This document shows, one piece after another, positions 18,512 through 27,251 of a DNA stretch of 64,000 nt; the first letter of the stretch is position 1, and every line of letters begins with the position of its first letter. The translations under genes and the position numbers were made by a program. The notes under the pieces are model-generated. The model saw only the letters and a list, made by a program, of their open reading frames with translations. It was not told the DNA's origin and searched no databases. Origin of the DNA: Shouchella tritolerans (lineage in GTDB: Bacteria; Bacillota; Bacilli; Bacillales; Bacillaceae_D); assembly GCF_025770735.1 (NCBI RefSeq), contig NZ_JAODPB010000001.1, positions 248,001 to 312,000 on the forward strand, given 5' to 3'.

Positions 18512-19381
18512 TTACAGGGTTTTGTTGGTTCTCTTTTCAAAAAATCTTTTATACCCTTTTTGAAAATCCGGTTTCCGAGGATCATTTTGGATCGTTTCGA
18601 TCATATCATACAATCCATAAATTCTGTCGTATAGTTGGCTTCTTTCATATAAGCTATTATCTTTTGAACCATACTCCTCAAATACTGCCTGACGGAATTC
18701 TTCCGGATAATAACACATATACATGAAATCTAGGGCAGGGTCTTCTATTCCTCCTTCGTTGAAATCTATAACCCCAAGGCGCCCAGTTTTCTCATCCCAA
18801 AGAATATTATCATAATGAAAATCTCCGTGTACAACACATGTCTGAATGGATGCAGACAAGTTATAATATACATCCAGGAAATCCATAACTTGACTCATTT
18901 CGGATTCGGAGAGTTTGGTCTCTAGAAGCCCGAGCCCTTCTTCCATGTCATTTTGAACGTCCTGTGCAAAATGGGTTTGCAAGTCCAATTCTTGTTTAGA
19001 CATCATATGGAGTTGCCTTAAAAACGTTCCTACTGCTCTTCCGATTTGTTTTGCATTTTCCAAATGTTTCTTTACGTACTGCGGTGTAATTCGATACCCA
19101 GGCACGTATTTTTCTACCACAAAATTATTCGTCGGAGAAATCCATAAACATTTTGGCAAAACGGCCACTGTGTGTTTCCCTAATCTGTGAATTAGTTCCT
19201 GTCTTAAACCGTAAGAATCTAATTGAAATCCATCACGATAGAATGAAATAACCACTTTTTTATCCAGGATTAAAACATCCTTTTCGTAGCCTGTCGTTAT
19301 GAACTCAAATTCCTGATAAGAAAGTTCACCTAATTCAGCACTGACTAGTTCCAGTTTATGTTCAAGCAACTGCTCATTCAT
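18512..19381 (-). CDS. Aminoglycoside phosphotransferase (APH)-family kinase
   Basis: A 289-residue protein-kinase-like small-molecule phosphotransferase. The Brenner motif VVHGDFHYDNILWD (about residues 187-200) and the metal-binding IDFNEGGIEDPALDF (about residues 208-222) are intact, so the enzyme should be active. The family includes aminoglycoside, macrolide, choline and homoserine kinases, and the substrate cannot be told from sequence. It has GGAGG before the ATG. The gene is visibly richer in A/T than its neighbours and lies alone between two transcription units, next to an orphan terminator, which suggests later acquisition. A role in antibiotic tolerance is possible but unproven. 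Confidence 0.8.
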   Translation of the reverse strand: MNEQLLEHKLELVSAELGELSYQEFEFITTGYEKDVLILDKKVVISFYRDGFQLDSYGLRQELIHRLGKHTVAVLPKCLWISPTNNFVVEKYVPGYRITPQYVKKHLENAKQIGRAVGTFLRQLHMMSKQELDLQTHFAQDVQNDMEEGLGLLETKLSESEMSQVMDFLDVYYNLSASIQTCVVHGDFHYDNILWDEKTGRLGVIDFNEGGIEDPALDFMYMCYYPEEFRQAVFEEYGSKDNSLYERSQLYDRIYGLYDMIETIQNDPRKPDFQKGYKRFFEKRTNKTL

Positions 19382-19515
19382 GTTTCATTCCTCCACAGGA
19401 GATAAACTATCGAGGTGAACGTTGCATGCGACCGCCCCCTATGGGTCTTATTCTACTAACAAATCTACAATTAATCACGATGTCTTTAATCATTCGTACC
19501 ATCACTTGCGAACAT

Positions 19516-19556
19516 ATGGCTCCAACCATAAGTTTTTGTGGTTGGAGCCATTTTTT
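19516..19556 (+). terminator. Orphan plus-strand terminator
   Basis: ATGGCTCCAACCA (19516-19528) and TGGTTGGAGCCAT (19539-19551) form a 13-bp stem followed by TTTTTT on the plus strand. Both flanking genes run on the minus strand, and I find no plus-strand gene upstream within 134 bp. Confidence 0.8.
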
Positions 19557-19597
19557 AGTTAATTTTGGTGCCTAGCTTCGGCGCGCCCTACCAGCGA

Positions 19598-20794
19598 TTA
19601 CAGCAACGGCGAAAGGGGAGCTGCGGTAACTTCTTTCACACGGTCGAGGAGTGGGCGCTTCTGGAGCTGCTCTATCGTAATGCTCATTGAAGCTTGCATA
19701 TCGGCTTGGAGTACAGCGAGGACTGTTTCAATAAATGTCTGGTCATGGGTTAAGCAGGACATTTCATCGTTTAAATGAAAACTGCGTTTATCGATATTCG
19801 GCGTCCCCACTAAACATACAGATTGATCGGCTACAACGGCTTTAACATGGTAAAATCCCCGATAATAGTGATAGACGAGAACGCCTGCCTGTAGCGCTTC
19901 GATCACATAAGGAGTAGCACCGTGTTGAACAAGGGGATGGTCCGCTTTTTCAGGGAGAATTAAGGAAACGGAGACGCCTCTTTGCGCCACTTCAATGATG
20001 GCATCCATCACGGCCCGTGTTGGGATAAAATAAGGGCTGCCGATAATTAAGCTGTTTTTGGCGCTGTGGATAAGCAAAAGCAGTGTTTGTTCAAACTCCG
20101 TCCCTTGTGTGCTTATAAACTGCAATGTTTGGCTGCCTGCTTGTAAGTCTGGGAAAAATGATTTTCGTTCCATGTGTTTGCCAGTCGCTGCTTCAAAGTC
20201 AGCTAAAAATTGTGCTTGGATGGCACTGCTGCCTTCCCCTGTTATACGGACATGAAAATCACGCCAAAAGCCAAAAAAGGGATTGCGCCCTAAATATTCA
20301 TCGCCGATATTAAAGCCGCCTAAGTAGCTTGTATGACCGTCAATGACAGCAAGCTTGCGGTGGTTACGGCGGTTTAAGGAAAAGAAAAACCACGGGCCGC
20401 GCACTTTCGCTGCCATTGCCACATCAACCCCGGCAGCCCGTAACTGTTTTTTCGTCCCACGTCGAAGCTTGCAGCCAAATTGGTCGATTAGCAAACGAAT
20501 GTCTGTCCCCGCCTCCGCCTTAGCGATCAGTGTGTCCACAATCCGCTTTCCGATATAATCATCGCGAAAAATATAAAACTGAATGTGAATGTGTTTATTT
20601 GCCTTACGAATGTCGTCAAGAAGCTTATCGATAAAATCTTCTCCATTTGTGATCAATTCAATTTTACTTGCAAGAGGGCCTGTTGAAGTGGCTTGCGACT
20701 TCTTCCGCAGTGCTCTAAGGCCCAGTTTGTAATCGAAATAAAGCCAAACGCCAATAACAACCACTAAGGCGAGAATCGTAAAGAGGATGTTCAT
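19598..20794 (-). CDS. Cardiolipin synthase (phospholipase D family)
   Basis: Makes cardiolipin from two phosphatidylglycerol molecules at the membrane. The 398-residue protein has one N-terminal membrane helix (residues 3-20, ILFTILALVVVIGVWLYF) and two PLD motifs: NHRKLAVIDGHTSYLGG (about residue 162) and FYHVKAVVADQSVCLVG (about 337). The second motif keeps His and Lys; the Asp is followed by Q. Bacillus cardiolipin synthases usually have two N-terminal helices, so this short version matches the YwiE/YwjE type; which one is not certain. The ATG at 20794 follows AGGAGG. The gene diverges from the fadF operon. Confidence 0.88.
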   Translation of the reverse strand: MNILFTILALVVVIGVWLYFDYKLGLRALRKKSQATSTGPLASKIELITNGEDFIDKLLDDIRKANKHIHIQFYIFRDDYIGKRIVDTLIAKAEAGTDIRLLIDQFGCKLRRGTKKQLRAAGVDVAMAAKVRGPWFFFSLNRRNHRKLAVIDGHTSYLGGFNIGDEYLGRNPFFGFWRDFHVRITGEGSSAIQAQFLADFEAATGKHMERKSFFPDLQAGSQTLQFISTQGTEFEQTLLLLIHSAKNSLIIGSPYFIPTRAVMDAIIEVAQRGVSVSLILPEKADHPLVQHGATPYVIEALQAGVLVYHYYRGFYHVKAVVADQSVCLVGTPNIDKRSFHLNDEMSCLTHDQTFIETVLAVLQADMQASMSITIEQLQKRPLLDRVKEVTAAPLSPLL

Positions 20795-20871
20795 AAAGAC
20801 CTCCTGGCAACAAGTATTGCCTATAGCTTTTCCTGAATTAAGGCGGCCATGCAAAAGAAAAAAATTTGTTC

Positions 20872-20889
20872 TGACTGAATGCTCATTCA
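20872..20889. promoter_or_regulatory. FadR-type operator upstream of fadF
   Basis: TGACTGAATGCTCATTCA agrees at 16 of 18 positions with the B. subtilis FadR consensus TGAATGAMTANTCATTCA. It ends 12 bases before the -10 of the fadF promoter, a position suited to repression. Confidence 0.65.
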
Positions 20890-20898
20890 CAAAGATTG

Positions 20899-20907
20899 TG
20901 TTATACT
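20899..20907 (+). promoter_or_regulatory. Extended -10 promoter of the fadF operon
   Basis: TG-T-TATACT (TATACT at 20902-20907), 72 bases before the fadF start. No clear -35 is seen; the FadR-like operator covers that region. Confidence 0.6.
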
Positions 20908-20979
20908 ACGCTTAAGAATAGGCGGTAAAGTGGTTTTACGCACAACAGCTTAAATAGAATATACGAAGGAGGGGTCTTA

Positions 20980-23061
20980 ATGGGCGGTATTAGTACGGGA
21001 TTGCTTGTAGCAAATTGGATATTGTTCATTTTTGTAACCGGTTACGCTATTTATTTGTTTGCTTCCCTTGTCGTCACACGCATCCGTTTTATTCAGCTTG
21101 GCAAAAAAGCAGAATTTGATAAAACCATGAAGGAACGGCTTAAGGCCGTTTGGGTCAATGCATTTGGGCATAAGAAGCTTATGAAAGACAAAAAAAGCGG
21201 CATCATCCATTTCATGTTCTTTTATGGTTTTTTGTTCGTGCAAATCGGGGCGATTGACCTGATTTGGAAAGGGTTAAACCCTGGCAGCCATTTGCCTTTT
21301 GGCGCTCTTTACCCGTATTTCACTTTGTTTCAGGAAATCATCGTTGCGATGATTTTGGTGGCGGTTGCGTGGGCTTTTTACAGGCGGTATATGGAAAAGC
21401 TCGTCCGCTTAAAGCGAGGCTGGAAGGCAGGGCTCGTCCTTATATTTATCGGCGGCTTAATGGTATCAAAGACGCTGGCAAAAGGGTTTGAAATCGTGTG
21501 GCATGGCAAAAGCTTGACAGCGTTTGAGCCCCTTGCTTCAGCGGTAGCGTTTTTGGCAAGCTGGCTTCCTTCAGGCGCGGCTGCTAGTTTATTTTTCGTA
21601 TGTTGGTGGGCGCATTTGTTGTTTTTATTAAGCTTCCTTGTTTATGTGCCGCAGTCTAAACATGCCCATTTAATCGCAGGACCGGCCAATGTCTTTTTAG
21701 GGCGTACACACAAAGTCGGGCGCCTTGCAAAAATAGACTTTGAACAGGAAGATGCCGAACAATTTGGCGTTGGCAAAATTGAAGATTTCAATCAAAAGCA
21801 GTTGCTTGATTTGTACGCCTGTGTGGAATGCGGGCGCTGCACCAATATGTGCCCTGCGACAGGTACTGGGAAAATGCTGTCGCCAATGGACTTGTTGTTG
21901 CGCATGCGTGACCATTTAACCGAAAAAGGGGCGGCGATCACATCAAGGACGCCATGGATGCCTGCGTATGCTTTTGCGAATACACGCGCAAATACACTGG
22001 CAACTGAAAGCGCCCAAGAAGCAGCGGCTGGTTACAATGTGCGCTTGATTGGCGATGTCATTACTGAAGAGGAGATTTGGGCGTGTACGACATGCCGGAA
22101 TTGTGAAGATCAATGTCCAGTCATGAATGAACACGTTGACAAAATCATCGACTTGCGCCGTTATCTTGTGCTAACAGAAGGGAAAATGGACCCTGAAGCA
22201 CAGCGAGCGATGCAAAACATTGAACGCCAAGGAAATCCGTGGGGCATTAGTCGAAAAGAACGGGAAAACTGGCGTGACGGCCGTGATGATATTGAAGTGC
22301 CGACCGTAAAAGAATTAAGCAAAAAAGGCGAGTCGTTTGAGTATCTGTTCTTTGCTGGTTCAATGGGTGCCTATGACAACCGCAGCCAGAAGATTGCCCA
22401 GTCTTTTGCAAAATTATTAAATGTGGCCGGTGTTTCTTTTGCAATCATTGGCAATAAGGAGAAAAATTCAGGCGATACACCGAGGCGCCTTGGAAACGAA
22501 TTTTTGTTCCAAGAACTTGCAAGCGCTAACATTGAGCTGTTTAAAAAACATGATGTCAAAAAAATCGTAACGATTGATCCTCACGCATACAATACATTCA
22601 AGAATGAATACCCAGAATTCGGCTTGGACGGTGTCGAAATTTATCATCATACCGAACTTCTTGCCAAATTGTTGCAGGAAAATAAATTGACGCCGACGAA
22701 AGAAGTCAATGAAACCGTTGTCTTTCACGATTCGTGTTATTTAGGCCGTTACAATGATATCTACGATCCGCCACGGGAAATTCTAAAACAAATTCCTGGC
22801 GTACGTATTGTTGAAATGGAACGCAATCGTGAATCAGGCATGTGTTGCGGTGCAGGCGGAGGGATGATGTGGATGGAAGATGACAAAGGGCAACGTGTAA
22901 ATGTCGCTCGCACGGAGCAAGCGCTTGCTGTTGCACCATCGGTCATTGGCAGCGCCTGCCCATATTGTTTGACGATGCTTAGCGACGGCACAAAGTCCCT
23001 TGAAAAAGAAGACCAAGTACTCACACTTGATGTGGCAGAATTATTGGAGCGGGCTATTTAA
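20980..23061 (+). CDS. fadF: Iron-sulfur membrane oxidoreductase FadF (electron acceptor for beta-oxidation)
   Basis: Probable membrane-bound iron-sulfur protein that passes electrons from acyl-CoA dehydrogenase/ETF toward the quinone pool. The 693 residues have an N-terminal membrane part with about five helices (residues 8-230), two 4Fe-4S motifs (CVECGRCTNMCP near 284 and CTTCRNCEDQCP near 368), and two cysteine-rich CCG-type segments (HDSCYLGRYND and MCCGAGGGMMW). It matches B. subtilis YwjF/FadF in architecture. AAGGAGGGG precedes the ATG. It is the first gene of a five-gene fatty-acid degradation operon and carries a FadR-like operator upstream. Confidence 0.9.
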   Translation: MGGISTGLLVANWILFIFVTGYAIYLFASLVVTRIRFIQLGKKAEFDKTMKERLKAVWVNAFGHKKLMKDKKSGIIHFMFFYGFLFVQIGAIDLIWKGLNPGSHLPFGALYPYFTLFQEIIVAMILVAVAWAFYRRYMEKLVRLKRGWKAGLVLIFIGGLMVSKTLAKGFEIVWHGKSLTAFEPLASAVAFLASWLPSGAAASLFFVCWWAHLLFLLSFLVYVPQSKHAHLIAGPANVFLGRTHKVGRLAKIDFEQEDAEQFGVGKIEDFNQKQLLDLYACVECGRCTNMCPATGTGKMLSPMDLLLRMRDHLTEKGAAITSRTPWMPAYAFANTRANTLATESAQEAAAGYNVRLIGDVITEEEIWACTTCRNCEDQCPVMNEHVDKIIDLRRYLVLTEGKMDPEAQRAMQNIERQGNPWGISRKERENWRDGRDDIEVPTVKELSKKGESFEYLFFAGSMGAYDNRSQKIAQSFAKLLNVAGVSFAIIGNKEKNSGDTPRRLGNEFLFQELASANIELFKKHDVKKIVTIDPHAYNTFKNEYPEFGLDGVEIYHHTELLAKLLQENKLTPTKEVNETVVFHDSCYLGRYNDIYDPPREILKQIPGVRIVEMERNRESGMCCGAGGGMMWMEDDKGQRVNVARTEQALAVAPSVIGSACPYCLTMLSDGTKSLEKEDQVLTLDVAELLERAI

Positions 23062-23112
23062 TGATAAAAACGAACAAGAGGAGCGAAAGCAAATCTTGTT
23101 CAAAAATAAAAA

Positions 23113-23130
23113 TGAGCGAGCGTTCGCTCA
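23113..23130. promoter_or_regulatory. Perfect-arm palindrome before the thiolase gene
   Basis: TGAGCGA-GCGT-TCGCTCA: 7-bp perfect arms with a 4-bp centre, the same geometry as FadR sites (TGAATGA-N4-TCATTCA) with AT replaced by GC in the arms. It abuts the thiolase ribosome-binding site GGAGG (23131-23135). Confidence 0.5.
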
Positions 23131-23144
23131 GGAGGGTGAATAGA

Positions 23145-24329
23145 ATGAAAACGGCAATTGTTAGTGGAGCGAGGACGCCAATTGGAAAAATGGGAGGCGT
23201 GCTATCGTCATTAAAGGCATCTGAACTTGGCGGCATTGTGTTAGAAGACGCATTGAAACGGGCGCAAGTAAATGCTGAAGCGGTTGATGAAGTCATTATG
23301 GGGCAAGTGTTACAGGCAGGGGCTGGTCAGCTTCCGTCGAGGCAAGCAGCACATGCTGCCGGCATTCCGTGGCGTGCGAAAACCGAAACGATCAACAAAG
23401 TCTGCGCTTCTGGCATGAGGGCGGTCACGCTTGGCGACTTATCTATTCGCGCAGGCGAAGCAAGCACGGTTCTCGCCGGGGGAATGGAGTCGATGTCGAA
23501 TGCCCCTTATTATATGAAGAAAGCGCGATTTGGGGCGCGAATGGGCGATACGACTTTGCTTGATGGAATGATTTATGATGGACTGACCTGTTCGTTTAAC
23601 GATGTGCATATGGGCGTGTATGGAAATAAGACGGCAAACGAACTAGGCATTAGCCGCGAGGAACAGGATCGCTGGGCTGCTAGGAGTCAAGAGCGTGCTA
23701 TCGCAGCGATTGAAAGCGGTATCATTAATGAGGAGATTGTTTCCGTTTCGGTAAAAGGCAGAAAAGGGGAGACCGTTCTCGTCAGTCAAGACGAGGCGCC
23801 ACGCAAAGGAACGACCGTTGACAGCCTTGCTCAACTCAAGCCGGTTTTTGGGAAAGAGGGAACGATTACGGCAGGCAATGCGCCAGGCGTCAATGACGGT
23901 GCCTGTGCCTTGCTGTTGATGGAAGCGGCCCAAGCAGAAAAACAAGGCAGGCCGATTTTGGCAACCATTGAAGCCCATCACCGGCTTGCAGTCGAACCAT
24001 GGGACTTTCCGAAAACACCGGGCCTTGTTATAAGCGAGTTATTGGAAAAAGCAAAGTTAACCGTTGCTGATATAAACCGATTCGAAATCAATGAGGCGTT
24101 TGCAGCAGTGGCTTTAGCAAGCAATCAGATAGCTGGATTAGATGAAGAGAAAGTCAATGTCAACGGCGGTGCTGTTGCTTATGGGCACCCAATTGGCGCA
24201 AGTGGCGCTCGAATCTTGCTAACGCTTGCATACGAATTGAAGCGCAGCGGCGGCGGTTATGGGATAGCTTCGATTTGCAGCGGCGGCGGCCAAGGGGATG
24301 CTGTATTGCTGCATGTGAAAGGGGAATGA
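23145..24329 (+). CDS. Acetyl-CoA C-acyltransferase (thiolase)
   Basis: Thiolytic cleavage of 3-ketoacyl-CoA, or acetoacetyl-CoA formation. The 394-residue thiolase has the nucleophilic cysteine in NKVCASGMRAV (near residue 88), the NEAFAAVAL motif, the catalytic His in GGAVAYGHPIGASGAR and the second Cys in SICSGGGQGDAVL. Length is typical. The ATG at 23145 follows GGAGGGTGA. The 83-bp gap from fadF holds a palindromic operator candidate. hbd starts three bases after the stop. Whether it prefers short or long chains cannot be told; position with hbd and an acyl-CoA dehydrogenase supports beta-oxidation. Confidence 0.93.
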   Translation: MKTAIVSGARTPIGKMGGVLSSLKASELGGIVLEDALKRAQVNAEAVDEVIMGQVLQAGAGQLPSRQAAHAAGIPWRAKTETINKVCASGMRAVTLGDLSIRAGEASTVLAGGMESMSNAPYYMKKARFGARMGDTTLLDGMIYDGLTCSFNDVHMGVYGNKTANELGISREEQDRWAARSQERAIAAIESGIINEEIVSVSVKGRKGETVLVSQDEAPRKGTTVDSLAQLKPVFGKEGTITAGNAPGVNDGACALLLMEAAQAEKQGRPILATIEAHHRLAVEPWDFPKTPGLVISELLEKAKLTVADINRFEINEAFAAVALASNQIAGLDEEKVNVNGGAVAYGHPIGASGARILLTLAYELKRSGGGYGIASICSGGGQGDAVLLHVKGE

Positions 24330-24331
24330 GC

Positions 24332-25177
24332 ATGAAAACGATGATGGTCATTGGCGCTGGGCAAATGGGAGCTGGCATTGCCGAAGTCTTTGCTGCAAAA
24401 GGGTTTAACGTACTCATGCATGACCGGGAGCTTGAACTGGCCGAAAAAGGAAAAGCTGGCATCAAGCAAAGGCTCGAACGTTTGGCGGCAAAGGGATATG
24501 CCGAAGAACAAGATGTACAACAGGCACTAACGCGAATCAAACCAATTGCCGATATCGCTGCATGTGCCGATGCCGATTTGGTCATTGAAGCAGCAACTGA
24601 AAACATGGAAACGAAAAAACACCTATTTAAGCGTGCAGACGCTCATGCCCGAGAAGGGGCGATTCTTGCCAGCAATACTTCTTCATTGCCGATCACTGAA
24701 TTGGCAAGCGTTACGAAAAGGCCTGAGCATGTTATTGGCATGCATTTTATGAATCCCGTGCCGCGCATGAAGCTAGTGGAAATTATCCGCGGCTTGCAAA
24801 CATCAGACGCCGTCTATCAACAAGTGCTAGCACTTACAGAAACATTAGAGAAAGTCGCTGTCACTTCGCAAGATTATCCAGGGTTTATTGCAAACCGTAT
24901 TTTAATGCCGATGATTAACGAAGCGATATACACCTTATATGAAGGCGTTGCTTCTGCAGAAGACATTGATACTGTGATGAAACTTGGCATGAACCATCCG
25001 ATGGGCCCGCTTACACTTGCTGATTTTATCGGCCTTGATACATGTTTGGCGATTATGGAAGTACTCCACCAAGGCTTCGGCGACAGCAAATACCGGCCTT
25101 GTCCATTGTTACGTCAATATGTGCAGGCGGGCTGGCTAGGCAGAAAAACGAAAAGGGGGTTTTTCGTGTATGAATAG
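24332..25177 (+). CDS. 3-hydroxybutyryl-CoA (3-hydroxyacyl-CoA) dehydrogenase
   Basis: NAD(P)-linked oxidation of 3-hydroxyacyl-CoA to 3-ketoacyl-CoA, the step before thiolase. The 281 residues have the Rossmann fingerprint VIGAGQMGAGIAEVFAAKG at the N-terminus, the ANTSSLPIT-type loop (ASNTSSLPITELA), the catalytic His in VIGMHFMNPVP, and the C-terminal NHPMGPLTLADFIGLD motif. This is the family norm for Hbd/MmgB. The ATG lies two bases after the thiolase stop with AAAGGGGA as ribosome-binding site, so the two are co-translated. The stop overlaps the acyl-CoA dehydrogenase start by 8 bp. Confidence 0.93.
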   Translation: MKTMMVIGAGQMGAGIAEVFAAKGFNVLMHDRELELAEKGKAGIKQRLERLAAKGYAEEQDVQQALTRIKPIADIAACADADLVIEAATENMETKKHLFKRADAHAREGAILASNTSSLPITELASVTKRPEHVIGMHFMNPVPRMKLVEIIRGLQTSDAVYQQVLALTETLEKVAVTSQDYPGFIANRILMPMINEAIYTLYEGVASAEDIDTVMKLGMNHPMGPLTLADFIGLDTCLAIMEVLHQGFGDSKYRPCPLLRQYVQAGWLGRKTKRGFFVYE

Positions 25178-26312
25178 CCTTCTGTTCTCGGAAGAACAGC
25201 AAATGATGCAGAAGATGGTACGTGAATTCTCCAATGACGTGATTGCCCCGGTCGTCGAAGAAATGGAAGAGTCGCAATTGTTTCCACGGGATGTACTCAG
25301 GCAAATGGGGGAGCTTGGGCTAATGGGTGTTCCTGTACCTGAGGAATTTGGCGGCACGGGGATGGACTTTGTTTCTTATATTATAGCTGTACATGAAGTA
25401 TCTAAAGTTAGTGCAGCAATTGGCTTAATTATGAGCGTCCACACATCCGTAGGAACAATGCCGATTGTAGCTTACGGGACAGAAACGCAAAAACAGGCGT
25501 ATGTTCCGAAACTTGCTACAGCGGAAGCGATTGGTGCTTTTTGTTTGACTGAACCAAATGCAGGGAGTGATGCGAGGGCGCTGCAAACACGTGCAGTCAA
25601 AAAAGGTGAAATGTATGTGCTTAATGGTTCGAAAGTATTTATTACGAACGGCGGTGAAGCAGACACATACCTTGTCTTTGCTGTCACCGATGCTGACAAG
25701 GGCGCTAAAGGCATTTCTTGTTTCATCGTTGAAGCCGGCACCCCGGGCTTAATTGTCGGCAAAAAAGAACGGAAGCTCGGCTTGGCAGGTTCGACAACGA
25801 CTGAGATCATTTTTGAGGATTGTGAGATTCCACAAACGCAAATGCTTGGCGAAGAGGGGCAAGGGCTAAAAATTGCCCTGAGCAACCTAAATGCAGGACG
25901 AATCGGCATTGCAGCCCAAGCGCTTGGCATCGCTGAGGCGGCCCTTGATGCGGCTTGCACATATGCCAATGAACGGAAACAATTTGGCAAAAAGCTCCTT
26001 AACCATCAAGGCTTAGCGTTCAAATTGGCAGATATGGCTACAGAAACAGAGGCGGCAAAGCAATTAACCTATGCAGCGGCCCGACTTAAAGAAGCAGGAA
26101 CGCCATGCGCGAAAGAAGCGTCAATGGCAAAGCTATTTGCTTCGCGGACAGCTATGGATGTAGCGACAAAAGCTGTTCAAGTCTTTGGCGGCTACGGTTA
26201 TATGAAGGAGTATCCAGTAGAACGTTATTTTCGAGATGCCAAGGCTTGTGAAATTTACGAAGGAACAAGCGAGATCCAGCAAATGGTTATAGCTAGGCAA
26301 TTCGAAAAGTAG
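25170..26312 (+). CDS. acdA: Acyl-CoA dehydrogenase
   Basis: FAD enzyme that introduces the trans-2 double bond into acyl-CoA and passes electrons to ETF. The 380-residue protein has the ACAD signatures: ACLTEPNAGSDA-type sequence (FCLTEPNAGSDARALQTRA, read in part), the FITNGGEAD loop, and the catalytic-base region ACEIYEGTSEIQQMVIAR with the Glu near residue 364. Length is standard. GGGGG lies before the ATG, which overlaps the hbd stop. Its neighbours (FadF, Hbd, thiolase) complete the cycle except for an enoyl-CoA hydratase, which is not in the window. Confidence 0.93.
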   Translation: MNSLLFSEEQQMMQKMVREFSNDVIAPVVEEMEESQLFPRDVLRQMGELGLMGVPVPEEFGGTGMDFVSYIIAVHEVSKVSAAIGLIMSVHTSVGTMPIVAYGTETQKQAYVPKLATAEAIGAFCLTEPNAGSDARALQTRAVKKGEMYVLNGSKVFITNGGEADTYLVFAVTDADKGAKGISCFIVEAGTPGLIVGKKERKLGLAGSTTTEIIFEDCEIPQTQMLGEEGQGLKIALSNLNAGRIGIAAQALGIAEAALDAACTYANERKQFGKKLLNHQGLAFKLADMATETEAAKQLTYAAARLKEAGTPCAKEASMAKLFASRTAMDVATKAVQVFGGYGYMKEYPVERYFRDAKACEIYEGTSEIQQMVIARQFEK

Positions 26313-26358
26313 CCTAGTTCTCAGGAAGGGCAGATGGTATGATAGGAGGAAGACGAGT

Positions 26359-26412
26359 ATGCACCGGGGAGTAGGTTTAATATGTCCAAAAAATTTGTGC
26401 CATCAATGGTAA
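26359..26412 (+). CDS. Putative 17-residue upstream peptide overlapping the tetR start
   Basis: ATG at 26359 after a strong AGGAGG opens the short frame MHRGVGLICPKNLCHQW and stops at 26412, running past the tetR ATG (26382) in another frame. The tetR start itself has a weaker site (GGGGAG at ten bases) inside this frame. It may serve translational control of the regulator. Peptide function is unknown, and the frame could be chance. Confidence 0.4.
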   Translation: MHRGVGLICPKNLCHQW

Positions 26413-27008
26413 AAGACCAGCAGTTAATCAAAAAAAGACGCGAACAAATTATTAAAGGCGCTGTCCGCCTCTTTATCGCAAAAGGGTTTCACCGGACAAC
26501 GACAAGGGAAATTGCCAAGGAGTCGGGCTTTAGCATCGGCACGTTGTATGAATACATCGGCACGAAGGAAGACGTTCTTTACCTTGTGTGTGATGCCATT
26601 TATGATGAAGTAACAGAACGTGTCCGCACGCAGCTTCATACAACTGGAACGGCGCTAGAACGTTTGATTACAGCAATCCGCGCTTATTTTGCCGTCGTTG
26701 ATGACATGCAGGAAGAAGTGCTTGTGATGTATCAAGAAACAAAGTCCTTGCCAAAAGAAACATTGCCTTACGTACTAAAAAAAGAGCTGGAAATGGTCGA
26801 AATTATGAAGGAACTCATTGCTGAATGCGTAAACGAAGGCGAACTTGCCATTTCCGAAAATGAAAGCCGCCAACTTTCCCATAACATTTTAGTAATGGGG
26901 CAGATGTGGACGTTCAGGCGCTGGGCTGTGCAAAAAGACCAATCGATTGAGGCTTATACAAATCAGCAAATGAAGCAACTTCTCGGCGCTTATCTTGTCA
27001 AGCAGTAG
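26382..27008 (+). CDS. TetR/AcrR family regulator, FadR-like
   Basis: DNA-binding repressor of 208 residues. The helix-turn-helix lies at about residues 20-65 with FIAKGFHRTTTREIAKESGF, IGTLYEYIGTKEDVLY; the C-terminal ligand domain is helical and contains YQETKSLPKETLPYV. It is the last gene of the fatty-acid operon, which makes it the best candidate to bind the FadR-type operators at 20872 and 23113 and to respond to acyl-CoA; this is inferred from position. It follows acdA by 69 bases and is flanked downstream by partial repeat copy C and a terminator. Confidence 0.87.
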   Translation: MSKKFVPSMVKDQQLIKKRREQIIKGAVRLFIAKGFHRTTTREIAKESGFSIGTLYEYIGTKEDVLYLVCDAIYDEVTERVRTQLHTTGTALERLITAIRAYFAVVDDMQEEVLVMYQETKSLPKETLPYVLKKELEMVEIMKELIAECVNEGELAISENESRQLSHNILVMGQMWTFRRWAVQKDQSIEAYTNQQMKQLLGAYLVKQ

Positions 27009-27009
27009 G

Positions 27010-27050
27010 GCACGACGCGCGACGTATGCGAGCGTTTGCCTACAGTCTGA
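27010..27050 (+). repeat. Dispersed TIR element, copy C (right end only)
   Basis: The last 39-41 bases of the element (GACGTATGCGAGCG, TTTGCCTACAGTCTGA) start just after the tetR stop and run straight into a terminator stem at 27052. The left two-thirds are missing. Confidence 0.75.
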
Positions 27051-27051
27051 T

Positions 27052-27078
27052 GCCGCCATCATAAACGTGGCGGCTTTT
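27052..27078 (+). terminator. Terminator of the fatty-acid operon
   Basis: GCCGCCA (27052-27058) pairs with TGGCGGC (27068-27074), followed by TTTTA. It begins one base after the repeat end. Confidence 0.8.
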
Positions 27079-27162
27079 ACTCGTTCATTCTGTGCCGCCT
27101 CCATTTGCTCTATTCTTCTTCTATCCATAAGATTGGCGCTAGCATTAACAGGGAAATATGTT

Positions 27163-27168
27163 TATAAT
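27163..27168 (+). promoter_or_regulatory. Probable -10 box of the rpoE promoter
   Basis: TATAAT 84 bases before the rpoE start, with only a poor -35 (TAGCAT) at 17 bp. Confidence 0.45.
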
Positions 27169-27251
27169 GGGACGTATGATTTTAACTACGAATGGCTTAC
27201 AATAAAAGTAGCGTGATTAAATTGGGTAAATGTGGAAAGGACGTGTAGACT

